From contig NZ_LMUY01000048.1 in NCBI RefSeq assembly GCF_009765685.1, positions 1-41,378 of the forward strand: a stretch of DNA of 41,378 nucleotides, written 5' to 3'. Every line of letters begins with the position of its first letter. The first letter of the stretch is position 1. This DNA comes from Acidisphaera sp. L21. GTDB taxonomy: Bacteria > Pseudomonadota > Alphaproteobacteria > Acetobacterales > Acetobacteraceae. The translations under genes and the position numbers were made by a program. Below are positions 1 to 8,084 of this stretch, in pieces. The notes below the pieces were generated by a model that worked only from the letters and a program-made list of their open reading frames with translations, did no database searches and had not been told where the DNA came from.

Positions 1-251
1 GGCGTCGGCGCAGGTGGTGGCGGCGTGGCGGCCGCGGCGGGCGCCGGCGGGGCAGGCGTCGCCTCGGGCGGGGCCGGGGCTAGGTCGAGCAGGATCGCCT
101 CGGACGGCGGGTCTAGTTCCGCCACCGGGCGCACGCCCTGCAACAGGAACAGCCCACTGCCGTGCACCAGCAGCACGACCAGTGCAGCCACTGGCCAACG
201 CCACGGCAATGGCCGACGCGGGGCGCCAGCCGCAATGATCTGGCCGCTCAT
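1..251 (-). CDS. tonB: TonB-family energy transducer, N-terminal part (runs off window)
   Basis: The start codon at 251 overlaps the stop of the ExbD gene by four bases (ATGA), and the reading frame stays open to the left edge, so only about 83 N-terminal residues are visible. After a short basic N-terminus there is one hydrophobic segment (about residues 19-37, including VAALVVLLVHGSGLFLLQG), then a stretch rich in Pro, Ala and Glu. That is the layout of TonB: a membrane anchor followed by a Pro-rich periplasm-spanning region. The C-terminal receptor-binding domain lies outside the window and cannot be checked. It lies downstream of receptor, exbB and exbD genes in one transcription direction, so it is probably the dedicated TonB for the siderophore receptor at 3362-5572. 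Confidence 0.85.
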   Translation of the reverse strand, partial: MSGQIIAAGAPRRPLPWRWPVAALVVLLVHGSGLFLLQGVRPVAELDPPSEAILLDLAPAPPEATPAPPAPAAAATPPPPAPT

Positions 252-673
252 GGATTGGCAGACGCGTCCTGCGCCACCAGGGCGACTTTCAAATACCCGG
301 CGTCGCGTAGCCCATCCATGGTCTTCATCAACTCGCCATACGGCACCGTCTTGTCGGCGCGCAGAAACACCCGTTGGGTACGGTCGTTGCTGCTGGCGGT
401 GTCCAGCGCAGCCCGCAGCGCATCACGCGGCACCGGCGCCTCGCCCAGCGCCAACGTCAAATCCGCCTTCACCGTCAGGTAGATTGGCTTGTCCGGCCGC
501 TTCTCTGGCTGCGCGGTGGAGCTTGGCAGGTCGATCGCGACATCCACCGTGGCCAGCGGGGCGGCGACCATGAAGATGATCAGCAGGACCAGGATCACAT
601 CGATGAACGGCGTGACGTTGATCTCGCTGGCCTCCGTCATGTCATCGCCGTCATCGCCAAGTTGGGCTGCCAT
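248..673 (-). CDS. exbD: Biopolymer transport protein ExbD
   Basis: This 141-residue protein has the ExbD/TolR plan: a short cytoplasmic N-terminus with EINVTPFIDVILVLLIIFMV (about residues 17-36), a single TM helix carrying the conserved Asp of the proton path (D25 in TPFIDV), then a periplasmic domain of about 100 residues. ExbD works with ExbB in the inner membrane to convert proton-motive force into TonB movement. It follows exbB by five bases and overlaps tonB by four bases, so the three are probably translated from one message. Length matches the family. TolR is the main alternative, but the linkage to tonB and an iron receptor supports ExbD. Confidence 0.93.
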   Translation of the reverse strand: MAAQLGDDGDDMTEASEINVTPFIDVILVLLIIFMVAAPLATVDVAIDLPSSTAQPEKRPDKPIYLTVKADLTLALGEAPVPRDALRAALDTASSNDRTQRVFLRADKTVPYGELMKTMDGLRDAGYLKVALVAQDASANP

Positions 674-678
674 GCCGA

Positions 679-1509
679 TTAGGCCGCTTCGGCGCGCAGG
701 GTGCGCGGCAGATCCAGCTCACGCGAGGCGAGGCGTTGCACCAGGGCGGACAGGGTGGCGAGTTCGGCCTTGTAGCCGCCAGTCGCGCGCGCGAACACGT
801 TGTAGATCACCACGGCGGGGATCGCCGCCACCAGGCCGGTCGCCGTCGCCAGCAATGCCTCCGCAATGCCCGGCGCCACCACGGCCAGATTGGTCGTGTG
901 CGATTGGGAAATGCCGATGAAGCTGTTCATGATGCCCCACACCGTGCCGAACAGCCCGACGAACGGCGACACCGACCCGATGGTCGCCAGCACGCCGGTG
1001 CCGCGCGTCGCCCGCCGGGCCAACGCGGCCTCGATCCGATGCAAACGGGATTGGATGCGATCCTTGGTGCCGGCTGCATCCGCACCTTGCGACAGCTTGA
1101 TCTCGGCCGCCGCGGCGTCGCAGAAGATCGCGGCCGCCCCGCCCTCCGCCCCGACGCGAGTGCGATGGGAGGTGAGCGTACGATCACCCTCGGACGTGGC
1201 GATCGAGCGGCGCACCGCACGGGCGGTGGCGGATAGCTCGATCGCCTTGGCAATCAGGATCGTCCACGTCGCGACGGAGGCGAGCAGCAGCATGACCATC
1301 ACCGTTTTGACGATGATGTCGGCGTTGAGGAACATCGCCCGCACCGACAAATCCTGCGGCAGCGATGCCGTGATGGCGGGGACGGCCGGAACCGCAGGCG
1401 CTGCTGCGCCCTGCGCCAGCGCCCCCAGCGGGTGGAGTGCCACAGCGGCCAAGAGTACGGTCGCCGTGAATGTCAGAAAACGATGACGGACCACAATACG
1501 TCCTTTCAT
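679..1509 (-). CDS. exbB: MotA/TolQ/ExbB proton channel, ExbB
   Basis: About 276 residues. A signal-peptide-like N-terminus ends near ALAQG and is followed by an Ala/Pro-rich linker, then three TM segments: one near VMLLLASVATWTILIAKAIE, and two in the conserved C-terminal channel half (IGSVSPFVGLFGTVWGIMNS and a later Gly/Ala-rich helix in LLATATGLVAAIPAVVIYN). The long periplasmic N-terminus is typical of the extended ExbB subtype in proteobacteria. ATG 1509 is preceded by no clear ribosome-binding site. A GTG at 1494 has AAAGGA six bases upstream and may be the true start; both keep the signal peptide. The gene sits 14 bases after the PepSY gene and five before exbD. Confidence 0.92.
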   Translation of the reverse strand: MKGRIVVRHRFLTFTATVLLAAVALHPLGALAQGAAAPAVPAVPAITASLPQDLSVRAMFLNADIIVKTVMVMLLLASVATWTILIAKAIELSATARAVRRSIATSEGDRTLTSHRTRVGAEGGAAAIFCDAAAAEIKLSQGADAAGTKDRIQSRLHRIEAALARRATRGTGVLATIGSVSPFVGLFGTVWGIMNSFIGISQSHTTNLAVVAPGIAEALLATATGLVAAIPAVVIYNVFARATGGYKAELATLSALVQRLASRELDLPRTLRAEAA

Positions 1510-1523
1510 GTTGGATAACGAGT

Positions 1524-2681
1524 TCACTCGGCAGCGCCGTGAATGGCCACCTGCCGTTGCGATTGCAGCCGAAGCCGATTGCGGCGCCGCAGCAGCCACA
1601 ACGTCACGCCCGTGACGGCCAGGGTCGGCAGCGCCAACCCGGTCAGGAACACCAAGACCCGCCAAGGAAACCCAAACGCCTCACCAAAATGCAGCGCCCG
1701 CAACCAGGCGAGCAGGACGGCACCCATAGGCTGCGTCCGAGGATCTTGCAACGATATAACATTTCCACCAACCGGGTCGATGGTGACCACGACGGGAGGC
1801 GAACCGGCCAACGCCCCATCTCTCTCCATCCGGATCAAGACCGGACGGCCCGGCTGATTGGGCAGGCGCACATCAACGATCTGCGCGCCCGGCACGGCCT
1901 GGGCAGCGCGGGCTAGCACAGCGTCCATATCGAGGTCCTCGTGCACGGCGCCACGCGGCCCAGCGTCCCGCGGTCCCCGGCCCTCGCCGCGTTGGGCCGA
2001 GGCGGCGCCAGGCCCCGGGCTGCCCTGCACCGGCAGGCCCAGCACCTCGCGCGCCGTCTGAGGAAAGGCGAGCGTGACGCCGCTCGCGCTCATGATCACC
2101 AGCATGGCGCTGAACCAAAACCCGGCCGCTCCATGCAATTCGCGCTGCAGCCGGGCACCACGCGCCTTCTTGCGCACGGTGATTGCGGCGACCCAACGCC
2201 GCGGTAGCCCGGCGGCAGGCCACCACAGCACCACACCGGACAGGCCCAGCAGGAATAGCCCAATACCGCAGCAGCCGATGATGCTGCGGCCGGAATAGCC
2301 CGGCATCAACAGATGTTCGTGCAGCAGATGCACCCAGCGATAGACCGCACTGGTCTGCCGCGTGGCCAGCACCGCCAGCGACACCGGGTCCACCAGCACC
2401 TGCAACTGGCCGCCGCGCTGGCCCTGCACGCCCATGTCGATGGTTGCGGGGGCATGCGCCTCGGGGGGCTGATACCGCGTCGGAATGAGGCCAGGCATCG
2501 CGGCTGCGGCCAGAATGGCGCTTGCGGGTTTAGCCACGCCGTCGGCAACAGCTGGCACGGGGCGAATATCCTCCCACACCGGGGTCAACACCAGGAAGCA
2601 GCCGCTGATCGCCTGCAGCAGCATCGGCAACGCCAGCACCAGCCCGACCCAGCGGTGCGAGACGCGTAGGAACTTCATCAT
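1524..2681 (-). CDS. PepSY-associated TM-helix protein (PiuB-like, iron-linked membrane protein)
   Basis: This 385-residue membrane protein belongs to the PepSY_TM group. An N-terminal helix (about 8-30) carries [20 protein letters not shown], there is a periplasmic stretch with a PepSY-like section, then helices near residues 130-160, 190-210 and 340-365 ([20 protein letters not shown]). Family members next to siderophore receptors are thought to act as inner-membrane ferric-siderophore reductases; PiuB of pseudomonads is an example. That role is inferred from context. The ATG overlaps the stop of piuC by four bases. The central loop is Arg/Gly/Pro-rich (about 225-245). Histidines in the first and last helical regions could bind heme, but this was not tested. 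Confidence 0.85.
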   Translation of the reverse strand: MMKFLRVSHRWVGLVLALPMLLQAISGCFLVLTPVWEDIRPVPAVADGVAKPASAILAAAAMPGLIPTRYQPPEAHAPATIDMGVQGQRGGQLQVLVDPVSLAVLATRQTSAVYRWVHLLHEHLLMPGYSGRSIIGCCGIGLFLLGLSGVVLWWPAAGLPRRWVAAITVRKKARGARLQRELHGAAGFWFSAMLVIMSASGVTLAFPQTAREVLGLPVQGSPGPGAASAQRGEGRGPRDAGPRGAVHEDLDMDAVLARAAQAVPGAQIVDVRLPNQPGRPVLIRMERDGALAGSPPVVVTIDPVGGNVISLQDPRTQPMGAVLLAWLRALHFGEAFGFPWRVLVFLTGLALPTLAVTGVTLWLLRRRNRLRLQSQRQVAIHGAAE

Positions 2682-3358
2682 AACTTCGACCAGCGACGGA
2701 TGAGGTTGTGGTAAATCCCGGTCAATCGAACGACCTCTGGCGAGAGAGGCATATCGCGTCCCAGGATGCGGATGGAGGAGTCGAGGTCGAATAGGATCGT
2801 CCTTTCCCCATCATCGGCAACCATACTCTGGATCCAGAAAAACGAACCAACCCGCGCGCCACTGGTAACCGGGCGGACATGGTGCAGGCTGGTCGCGGGA
2901 TACAGGATCATATGGCCCGCCGGCAATTTCACCGCATGCGCGCCGTAAGAATCTTCCACCACCAATTCCCCGCCCTCATACTCATCGGGCTCGCTCAGGA
3001 ATAGCGTGGCAGATAGGTCTGTCCGAATTCGGTGCGGCGTGCCCGGCACCTGGCGGATGGCGTTGTCGACATGGGTGCCGAACGCCTGCCCGCCGCCATA
3101 GCGGTTGAACAGCGGCGGGAACACCCGCAACGGCAACGCGGCCGACAGGAACAGCGGCGCTCGCTCCAATGCGGACACGATCATGTCCCCGCATTGGCGC
3201 GCCACCGGGTGGTTCTCCGGCACCTGCAGGTTGTCCTTGGTCCGTGCGGACTGGAACCCGGCGGTCACCCGGCCGTCGACCCACTCCGCATTCTCAAGGG
3301 CATCACGACACTGCCGGGTTTGCTCGGATGTCAGGACGTCGGGTATCTGTAGCAGCAT
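2678..3358 (-). CDS. piuC: Fe(II)/2-oxoglutarate-dependent PKHD-type dioxygenase (PiuC/YbiX family)
   Basis: At 226 residues this matches YbiX/PiuC in length and pattern. The iron triad is visible as H96 and D98 (GTHVDNA) and H159 (SLHHV), with R169 in SGARV as the expected 2-oxoglutarate anchor. The C-terminal extension after residue 185 is also typical. Proteins of this family are cytosolic and consistently neighbour catecholate-siderophore receptors (ybiX-fiu in E. coli, piuA-piuC in Pseudomonas), but their substrate is not established; hydroxylation during siderophore or iron release is the usual suggestion. The gene begins three bases after the receptor stop and overlaps the PepSY gene by four bases. 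The annotation to this family is firm, the reaction is not. Confidence 0.95.
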   Translation of the reverse strand: MLLQIPDVLTSEQTRQCRDALENAEWVDGRVTAGFQSARTKDNLQVPENHPVARQCGDMIVSALERAPLFLSAALPLRVFPPLFNRYGGGQAFGTHVDNAIRQVPGTPHRIRTDLSATLFLSEPDEYEGGELVVEDSYGAHAVKLPAGHMILYPATSLHHVRPVTSGARVGSFFWIQSMVADDGERTILFDLDSSIRILGRDMPLSPEVVRLTGIYHNLIRRWSKL

Positions 3359-3361
3359 CGA

Positions 3362-5572
3362 TCAGAGCTTGGCCGTGAGCGTGAACAAGGCCGCGCGCGC
3401 TGGCCCCACGATGATGTGCCCGGGGTGCAGGCCATCATAGTAGTAGCGGTCGGTAATGTTGGTGATGTTCACCTGCGCCGTCAGCGTGTCGGTAATCGGC
3501 GCCTTGGCCATCAACTGCGCGATCACGTAGCCCGGCGCGCGCTCGATGATTGAGGTGCCAGTGACGGGCAGTGAGCTTGCCGTGCGTGACGACAAATAGT
3601 TGACGCCGCCGCCGACCTCGATCCCGTACCAGGGCAGTTTGTATTCGGCGAATGCGCTGAAGGTGTGGCGCGGCGCGTTCGGCGGCTGATGATGAAGTTC
3701 GAGCGGATTGGGCGACGCAACGACCTCGGCATCATTGTAGCTGTATCCAGCGAAGACCGAGAGCGCTTCGGTGATGTGGCCGGTCGCACCCACTTCGAAG
3801 CCGAGCACGCGGTAATTGCCCGCCAGGATGCTGGTGGTCGCATCGTTCGGGTTCGTCTCGCGCACGTTGGTCTTGGCCAGGTCGTAGAACGCCGTGGTCA
3901 GCGACAGGCGATTGCCCAGCGTGTCCCACTTGCCGCCAACTTCGTAGTTGCGGGACTTTTCCGGCGCCACGGCTGCGGTGCTGGCAGTCAGGCTCAACGC
4001 TTCGGCCGACGGGTTGAACGATGTGCCGTACGACGCATACACGCTGACGTTTTCAATCGGCTTGTAGACCAGCGCCGCCCGCCAGGTCGGCGCGTCGTCG
4101 TTACGGGTGACGTTCGCCTTGGGGGCGATGATCTGATGGTAGGTGCTGTCGTATCGATCGAAGCGCCAGCCGCCGATGATTTCGATGTGCTGCCCGAGCT
4201 TCACCGTATCGGTGACATAGGCCGCATAGCTGTTCGCGGTGAGCCCGGCAATCGACGAGACCGGCGAGGTCACCGGATAGAAACTGACATTCGCGTTCGG
4301 ATTCAGCAGGCTCGTCGTCGTCGTGCCACTGGTGTAGCGGGTCGGGTCGGACGTCTGCCGGGCGACCTCGACCCCCGTGACGACCGTGTGCTCCAGCGGC
4401 CCGGTGCGGAAGCGCAGGGTCACGTCATCCTCGTGGTCCAGGTTGGTTTCCTGGCTCGACAGGGCGAGCGTGCGGCGCGTCACCAGGACGTTCGCGAGCG
4501 GGACGTTGGACTGCACGATGTTGTTGGCCGTGGCGTAACCAATCAGCGTCGGCTCGGTGACACGTAGGTCGCGCCGATAGCTGCCGTAACGGGTCTGGCT
4601 GGCGACCGTGATGCTGTCGTTGAAGTCGTGCTCCACCCGCACGGTGCCAATGTCGATGTTGGTGCGGAAGTGGTCGTGGTTCGAGTAGCCGTAGAAATTG
4701 CTCCGGTTGACCGGCGCCGGATGGCCGTTCAGCCAGGGAATGCCATATTCGACCGTGTCGTACTGCTGCTCCTTGAAGTAGCTGAGCTTCACGCGCGTGT
4801 CGGTGCCCAGGCCGAAGGCGACTTCCGGGGCGATGCCGTAACGGCGGTTCTGCGCCGAATCGCGCCCGGCGATGCCGCCATCGTTGACCATCGCGTTCAA
4901 TCGAACCGCTGCACCATCGAGGCCGGTGATCGGCCGGTCCATGTCAACGGTCGTGCGCTTCGTGCCATCGGTGCCGAACGCCAGGGTGCCGATGGTGACC
5001 GACTCCAGCTGCGCCTGCTTGGAAACCTGGTTGATGATGCCGCCAGTAGAACCGCGGCCGAACAGCACGGAGGCTGGACCCTTCAGCACCTCGACCGATT
5101 GTAGGTTGAACGGGTCCCGCGTGTAGCTGCCGAAATCGCGCATGCCATCGAGGTAGAAATCATTCTGCGCGTTGAAGCCGCGGATCGACAGGTTGTCGCC
5201 CTGCTGCCCGCCCTCGCCGGCTGCAAGGCTCACACCAGGGACATCCCGCAGCGCATCGCGCAGGCTGGTGACGCCCTTGTCGTCGATCAGTTGCTTGGGG
5301 ATGACGGTGATGGATTGCGGCGTGTCCAGCAGGGGCTGCGTCAGCTTATCCAGCGACGGCATGGTGGTCTGGTAGCCGGATCGCGTGGGCGCCGCCGCGC
5401 CTTGGACGGACACGGTGGGCAATTGCGTGTCGGCCGTGGTCGCCGATTGCGCGTCCGCCTGGGTCGCCATACCGGTTGCCGTCGTCCCGAAGACCACACC
5501 CATCGCCGTCCGGGCGATCCGTCCCAGCCCAGAGCGCTCCAGGCTGGGAAAGGCTTCCGTCGTTCCGCTCAT
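3362..5572 (-). CDS. TonB-dependent siderophore receptor (Fiu/PiuA-like)
   Basis: About 736 residues with an N-terminal export signal (ending near ATQADAQ), a likely TonB box (TQLPTVSVQG), a plug domain with QSITVIPKQLIDDKGVTSL, VPGVSLAAGEGG and LKGPASVLFGRG, and a 22-strand-type barrel ending in a terminal aromatic-rich strand (ALFTLTAKL). The plug is of the type that imports ferric siderophores, and linkage to piuC suggests a catecholate or related ligand; this is inference. ATG at 5572 is preferred over the in-frame TTG at 5584; a TTGGA precedes it. A Fur box lies only 15 bases upstream of the ATG. It is the first gene of a six-gene operon that supplies its own TonB-ExbBD motor. Confidence 0.95.
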   Translation of the reverse strand: MSGTTEAFPSLERSGLGRIARTAMGVVFGTTATGMATQADAQSATTADTQLPTVSVQGAAAPTRSGYQTTMPSLDKLTQPLLDTPQSITVIPKQLIDDKGVTSLRDALRDVPGVSLAAGEGGQQGDNLSIRGFNAQNDFYLDGMRDFGSYTRDPFNLQSVEVLKGPASVLFGRGSTGGIINQVSKQAQLESVTIGTLAFGTDGTKRTTVDMDRPITGLDGAAVRLNAMVNDGGIAGRDSAQNRRYGIAPEVAFGLGTDTRVKLSYFKEQQYDTVEYGIPWLNGHPAPVNRSNFYGYSNHDHFRTNIDIGTVRVEHDFNDSITVASQTRYGSYRRDLRVTEPTLIGYATANNIVQSNVPLANVLVTRRTLALSSQETNLDHEDDVTLRFRTGPLEHTVVTGVEVARQTSDPTRYTSGTTTTSLLNPNANVSFYPVTSPVSSIAGLTANSYAAYVTDTVKLGQHIEIIGGWRFDRYDSTYHQIIAPKANVTRNDDAPTWRAALVYKPIENVSVYASYGTSFNPSAEALSLTASTAAVAPEKSRNYEVGGKWDTLGNRLSLTTAFYDLAKTNVRETNPNDATTSILAGNYRVLGFEVGATGHITEALSVFAGYSYNDAEVVASPNPLELHHQPPNAPRHTFSAFAEYKLPWYGIEVGGGVNYLSSRTASSLPVTGTSIIERAPGYVIAQLMAKAPITDTLTAQVNITNITDRYYYDGLHPGHIIVGPARAALFTLTAKL

Positions 5573-5586
5573 GCTGGTATCCAATT

Positions 5587-5611
5587 GAGAATGATTATCA
5601 GAGTCATTCTC
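5587..5611. promoter_or_regulatory. Fur-type iron operator
   Basis: A perfect 8-base inverted repeat (GAGAATGA and TCATTCTC) flanks nine bases that include TTATCA. This matches the GATAATGATAATCATTATC type of Fur box closely. It sits between the divergent receptor and Sel1 genes, 15 bases from the receptor ATG and 63 bases from the Sel1 ATG, so one Fur dimer pair could repress both under iron-replete conditions. Iron control is inferred from the motif and gene content. An Irr or other Fur-family protein is the alternative in alphaproteobacteria. Confidence 0.8.
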
Positions 5612-5637
5612 ATAGTGAGCTGCCGTACACCACGCAA
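5609..5637 (-). promoter_or_regulatory. Probable sigma70-type promoter of the iron operon
   Basis: On the minus strand, TTGCGT (5632-5637) and TATGAG (5609-5614) are separated by 17 bases. The -10 element overlaps the right arm of the Fur box, as expected for iron repression. It was found by eye and is of moderate strength. Confidence 0.4.
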
Positions 5638-5673
5638 CCGGCTTTGTTGCATTCGTTCAGGAAAAACCCACAA

Positions 5674-6645
5674 ATGACACAAGCCAGACAGAGTTTGACA
5701 CTCAGCGGGCTCGTTGCGCTGCCCGCGGCGGAGCGGAAAGCGGCACTTGCGGCCGATGCTGGCCACACGGTGCAACTGGTTTACCAGGCCGCATGTCACG
5801 GTTTGCCGGAGGCGCAGACCACGCTGGGGCAGATGCTACTGGACGGGCGCGGGACGCCGGCCGACGGCGCCGCGGCCCGGCGATGGTTCGCGCTGGCAGC
5901 CCAACACGGTCACGCACCGGCTGCCAACATGCTGGGTCGATGCCTGGAACGCGGCTGGGGTGGCGAGCCGGACATGGCGTCGGCAGCGCGCCTCTACCGC
6001 CAGGGCGCGGAGACCGGGCTGGATTGGGCGCAGTACAATTTGGCGAACATGTTGCTGCGCGGCCGTGGGTTGGACCGCGACGTTCCCCAGTCCTGGTCCT
6101 GGTTCCTGGCCGCGGCCGAGCAGGGTCACGCGAAATCCATGAATCTGGTCGCCCGCTTCCTAGAAGGAGGATGGCTTGGACAGGTGGATCTGTCCGCTGC
6201 CGAGGCATGGTATCGCCGCGCCGCAGACGGTGGCGATTTCCGTGCCCAGTACAATCTCGCCACCCTGCTGGTGGAGCAGGGCCGCACCGGCGAGGCCCTG
6301 TCCTGGCTGGACCAAGCGGGAGTAACCGGCTCGGAAGATTTTCGCCGCATTGCAGCCGACCAATTGCTGGCCCGGACCGACCCAAGGCTGCACGCAATCG
6401 GCCTGCGGATCGCCTCCCTATGTTGCGAACGCGGCAATGCGGAAGACTACTATAGATATGGCACCGCCCTGGCCGCGGGACCGAGCCCGCAGCCGAAGCT
6501 ATCCCGCGCGTGGTTGCGCCGGGCGTACGAAGCGGGTCATTCGAATGCAGCGACGGCGCTGGCTGGCGTGGAGCCGGCGGCCAGCGCCGACAGACCCGGG
6601 TTGCTCAGGTGGACGCGACGCCGGCACCGCGAGCCGGCGCCATAG
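5674..6645 (+). CDS. Sel1-repeat (TPR-like) protein linked to iron uptake
   Basis: This 323-residue protein consists of Sel1-like repeats of about 36 residues. Clear examples carry A..LG.ML.DGRGTPADGAAA, ANMLGRCLERGW, QYNLANMLLRGRGLDRDVPQ and QYNLATLLVEQG. There is no signal peptide, so it is probably cytosolic and mediates protein contacts. The start is ATG 5674, preceded by CAGGAAAAA. It is transcribed away from the receptor gene across a shared Fur box. Sel1 proteins are recurrent neighbours of piuC-type loci in proteobacteria, which suggests a partner role there, but no molecular function is known. The C-terminal residues after the repeats are Arg-rich. Confidence 0.9.
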   Translation: MTQARQSLTLSGLVALPAAERKAALAADAGHTVQLVYQAACHGLPEAQTTLGQMLLDGRGTPADGAAARRWFALAAQHGHAPAANMLGRCLERGWGGEPDMASAARLYRQGAETGLDWAQYNLANMLLRGRGLDRDVPQSWSWFLAAAEQGHAKSMNLVARFLEGGWLGQVDLSAAEAWYRRAADGGDFRAQYNLATLLVEQGRTGEALSWLDQAGVTGSEDFRRIAADQLLARTDPRLHAIGLRIASLCCERGNAEDYYRYGTALAAGPSPQPKLSRAWLRRAYEAGHSNAATALAGVEPAASADRPGLLRWTRRRHREPAP

Positions 6646-6671
6646 TAGGCGCACCCAAGATCGAAGCGTCG

Positions 6672-7157
6672 TTATCCAAGCGCCTGAAGTAATGAGACAA
6701 GCGACAGACGCAGGGTGGGACTTGTCAGATCCGAATAGGCCTTGATGATGCTGGCAACGACGGCGGCTTCCACCGTGCCCGTCGCCTCCGCCACCGTGGC
6801 GGCAGGGGCCTGCGCGCCCCCCGGCGTGGCTGTCGGCGTGGCTGTCGGCGTTATGGGTGGCAGGCCGCTGGGACGGGATCCTGGGAACTCATCTTCAGCC
6901 TCCATCGATGGCATCCCAGCGAAAAGATCGGTCAGATGGCAACCGAGATGACGTGTCAGCTCCAGCAAAACCGCCGCCGGTGCGCGCTCCTGGCCTTCCT
7001 CATACCGGATCAGGACGTGAACAGAGATGCCAAGCAGGGTCGCGAGTTCGTGTTGCCCTAGGTGAACATCTTCGCGCGCCCGGCGCATATTAGCGCCTAT
7101 GACTTGGTCGATCTCAGCAGCAATGGTGGCCGCTGGCCGTCGCTTATCCCCAAACAA
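6672..7157 (-). CDS. XRE-family helix-turn-helix regulator
   Basis: A 161-residue protein with an HTH_XRE domain at about residues 18-78 (RRAREDVHLGQHELATLLGI, then ISVHVLIRYEEGQERAPAAV). The helix-turn-helix is complete, followed by a Pro/Thr/Ala linker with TPTATPTATPGG (encoded by a 12-base tandem repeat near 6826-6849) and a C-terminal helical tail resembling those of alphaproteobacterial XRE regulators. The start is TTG 7157 with GGAG seven bases upstream; the first internal ATG would cut into the DNA-binding domain. It converges on the Sel1 gene. Its targets are unknown; repeated CTATC boxes upstream (7306-7397) are candidate sites. Confidence 0.85.
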   Translation of the reverse strand: MFGDKRRPAATIAAEIDQVIGANMRRAREDVHLGQHELATLLGISVHVLIRYEEGQERAPAAVLLELTRHLGCHLTDLFAGMPSMEAEDEFPGSRPSGLPPITPTATPTATPGGAQAPAATVAEATGTVEAAVVASIIKAYSDLTSPTLRLSLVSLLQALG

Positions 7158-7643
7158 AATAGCTCCATTGGATCAATATCACAGTGAGCACAGGCCGCGT
7201 TGCCGCCGCACCCATGATGAAAACTAGCCCAAGCCGCCCAAACAAGAAGTGAAGGCGCCGGTTGTTTCTCAAATCAATCGCAGGTTGTGGCGCTTCGTCT
7301 CTCCGCACTATCGTTAACACTATCGTGGATTTTGCCGGTAACAATAGCCGGTCAAATCACTATCAGGATGGCAGCTGTCATCGCCGCTTCTATCGTTAGG
7401 AACCGCCTACCGAACTCCCAGCGGTGAATACCGTTGTCTACCTGGCAGGCGCGCATAGGAGGGATGGGAACTTCAGGGTCAGGGGCTTAGCAGCCGCGAC
7501 TTGCAAACCTGAGTAAAAATCGTGGCTTTCCCGCAACGGGAGAAAATTAACGAATTTCACTCACTTTTACCCCTTAACAGTTTACACACGAGGGTGTGTT
7601 GTGCGACTCGCCTGAGAAAGACGACGAAAGGTGGAATTCAGCA
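7158..7643. other. Non-coding stretch with repeated CTATCGT boxes and a small hairpin
   Basis: About 485 bases without a convincing gene, visibly richer in A+T than its surroundings. CACTATCGT occurs at 7306-7314 and 7318-7326 (12 bases apart), with related CACTATCA at 7358-7365 and CTATCGTTA near 7389-7397. A short hairpin (TCCCG-CAA-CGGGA, 7529-7541) lies further right. The stretch probably carries the promoters of the XRE gene and of the small gene at 7644. A minus-strand open frame at 7144-7344 has no homology I recognise and no good start, so I do not call it. Confidence 0.4.
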
Positions 7644-7859
7644 ATGACTTATATGGATATGCTTTCCGTGGGACAAAATTCTGGACGGTATGAAATGTCA
7701 GGTGGTCGTGCGATCCTCCTTGCGGAGAAAGCCTACAGCGAAGGCCGTCTCGACGAAGCACGTGGCTTGGTCGAACTCGCCTATCGTCTGTTCGATGAAG
7801 CTGCGGACGTAACATGCACACCTGTACGCGTGCGTCAGACTGAGGTTTACTCTGCATAG
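7644..7859 (+). CDS. Small conserved-looking helical protein, 71 residues, function unknown
   Basis: ATG 7644 is preceded by AAAGGTGG at a workable distance, better than the upstream in-frame start at 7596. The product starts MTYMDMLSVGQ and contains a helix-turn-helix-like stretch (ILLAEKAYSEGRLDEARGLV, then ELAYRLFDEA) resembling a single TPR unit. There are no TM segments and no signal peptide. I cannot name a family. It stands alone, downstream of a long AT-richer leader, and is followed by a weak hairpin. A stress- or regulator-linked small protein is possible but not supported directly. Confidence 0.6.
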   Translation: MTYMDMLSVGQNSGRYEMSGGRAILLAEKAYSEGRLDEARGLVELAYRLFDEAADVTCTPVRVRQTEVYSA

Positions 7860-7860
7860 C

Positions 7861-7891
7861 GTTGAACTGATGAGTTTTTTCAGTTTTCAAC
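7861..7891 (+). terminator. Weak hairpin after the 71-residue gene
   Basis: GTTGAA/TTCAAC and CTGA/TCAG form an interrupted stem with a T-rich loop directly after the stop codon. There is no strong T-tract after the stem, so termination is only a possibility. Confidence 0.25.
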
Positions 7892-8084
7892 CGTCGTTTA
7901 AGCAGACATTCAAGCCGCTTTGACAGGGTCTGGGGCGGCACTCACGTAGGCTCTGCGTGGCGTCACCACATAGAACTCTGTCAAGCCGGCCGTTGACGCC
8001 AACACTATACCTAGCCGATGATCGCTCTTATGGCGACACCGACGTAATGATCCTCGCCTCACACGCTGGCTCGCACGTCTGACA

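Noticed and set aside
3665-4567. 300-residue plus-strand open frame
   Set aside because: Antisense shadow of the receptor gene; Arg-rich without motifs.
6826-6849. 12-base tandem repeat GTGGCTGTCGGC
   Set aside because: Explained as the coding repeat of the Thr-Pro-Ala linker in the XRE regulator; too short for a regulatory array.
7144-7344. 66-residue minus-strand open frame upstream of the XRE gene
   Set aside because: No good start site and overlaps the regulator's leader and repeated boxes.
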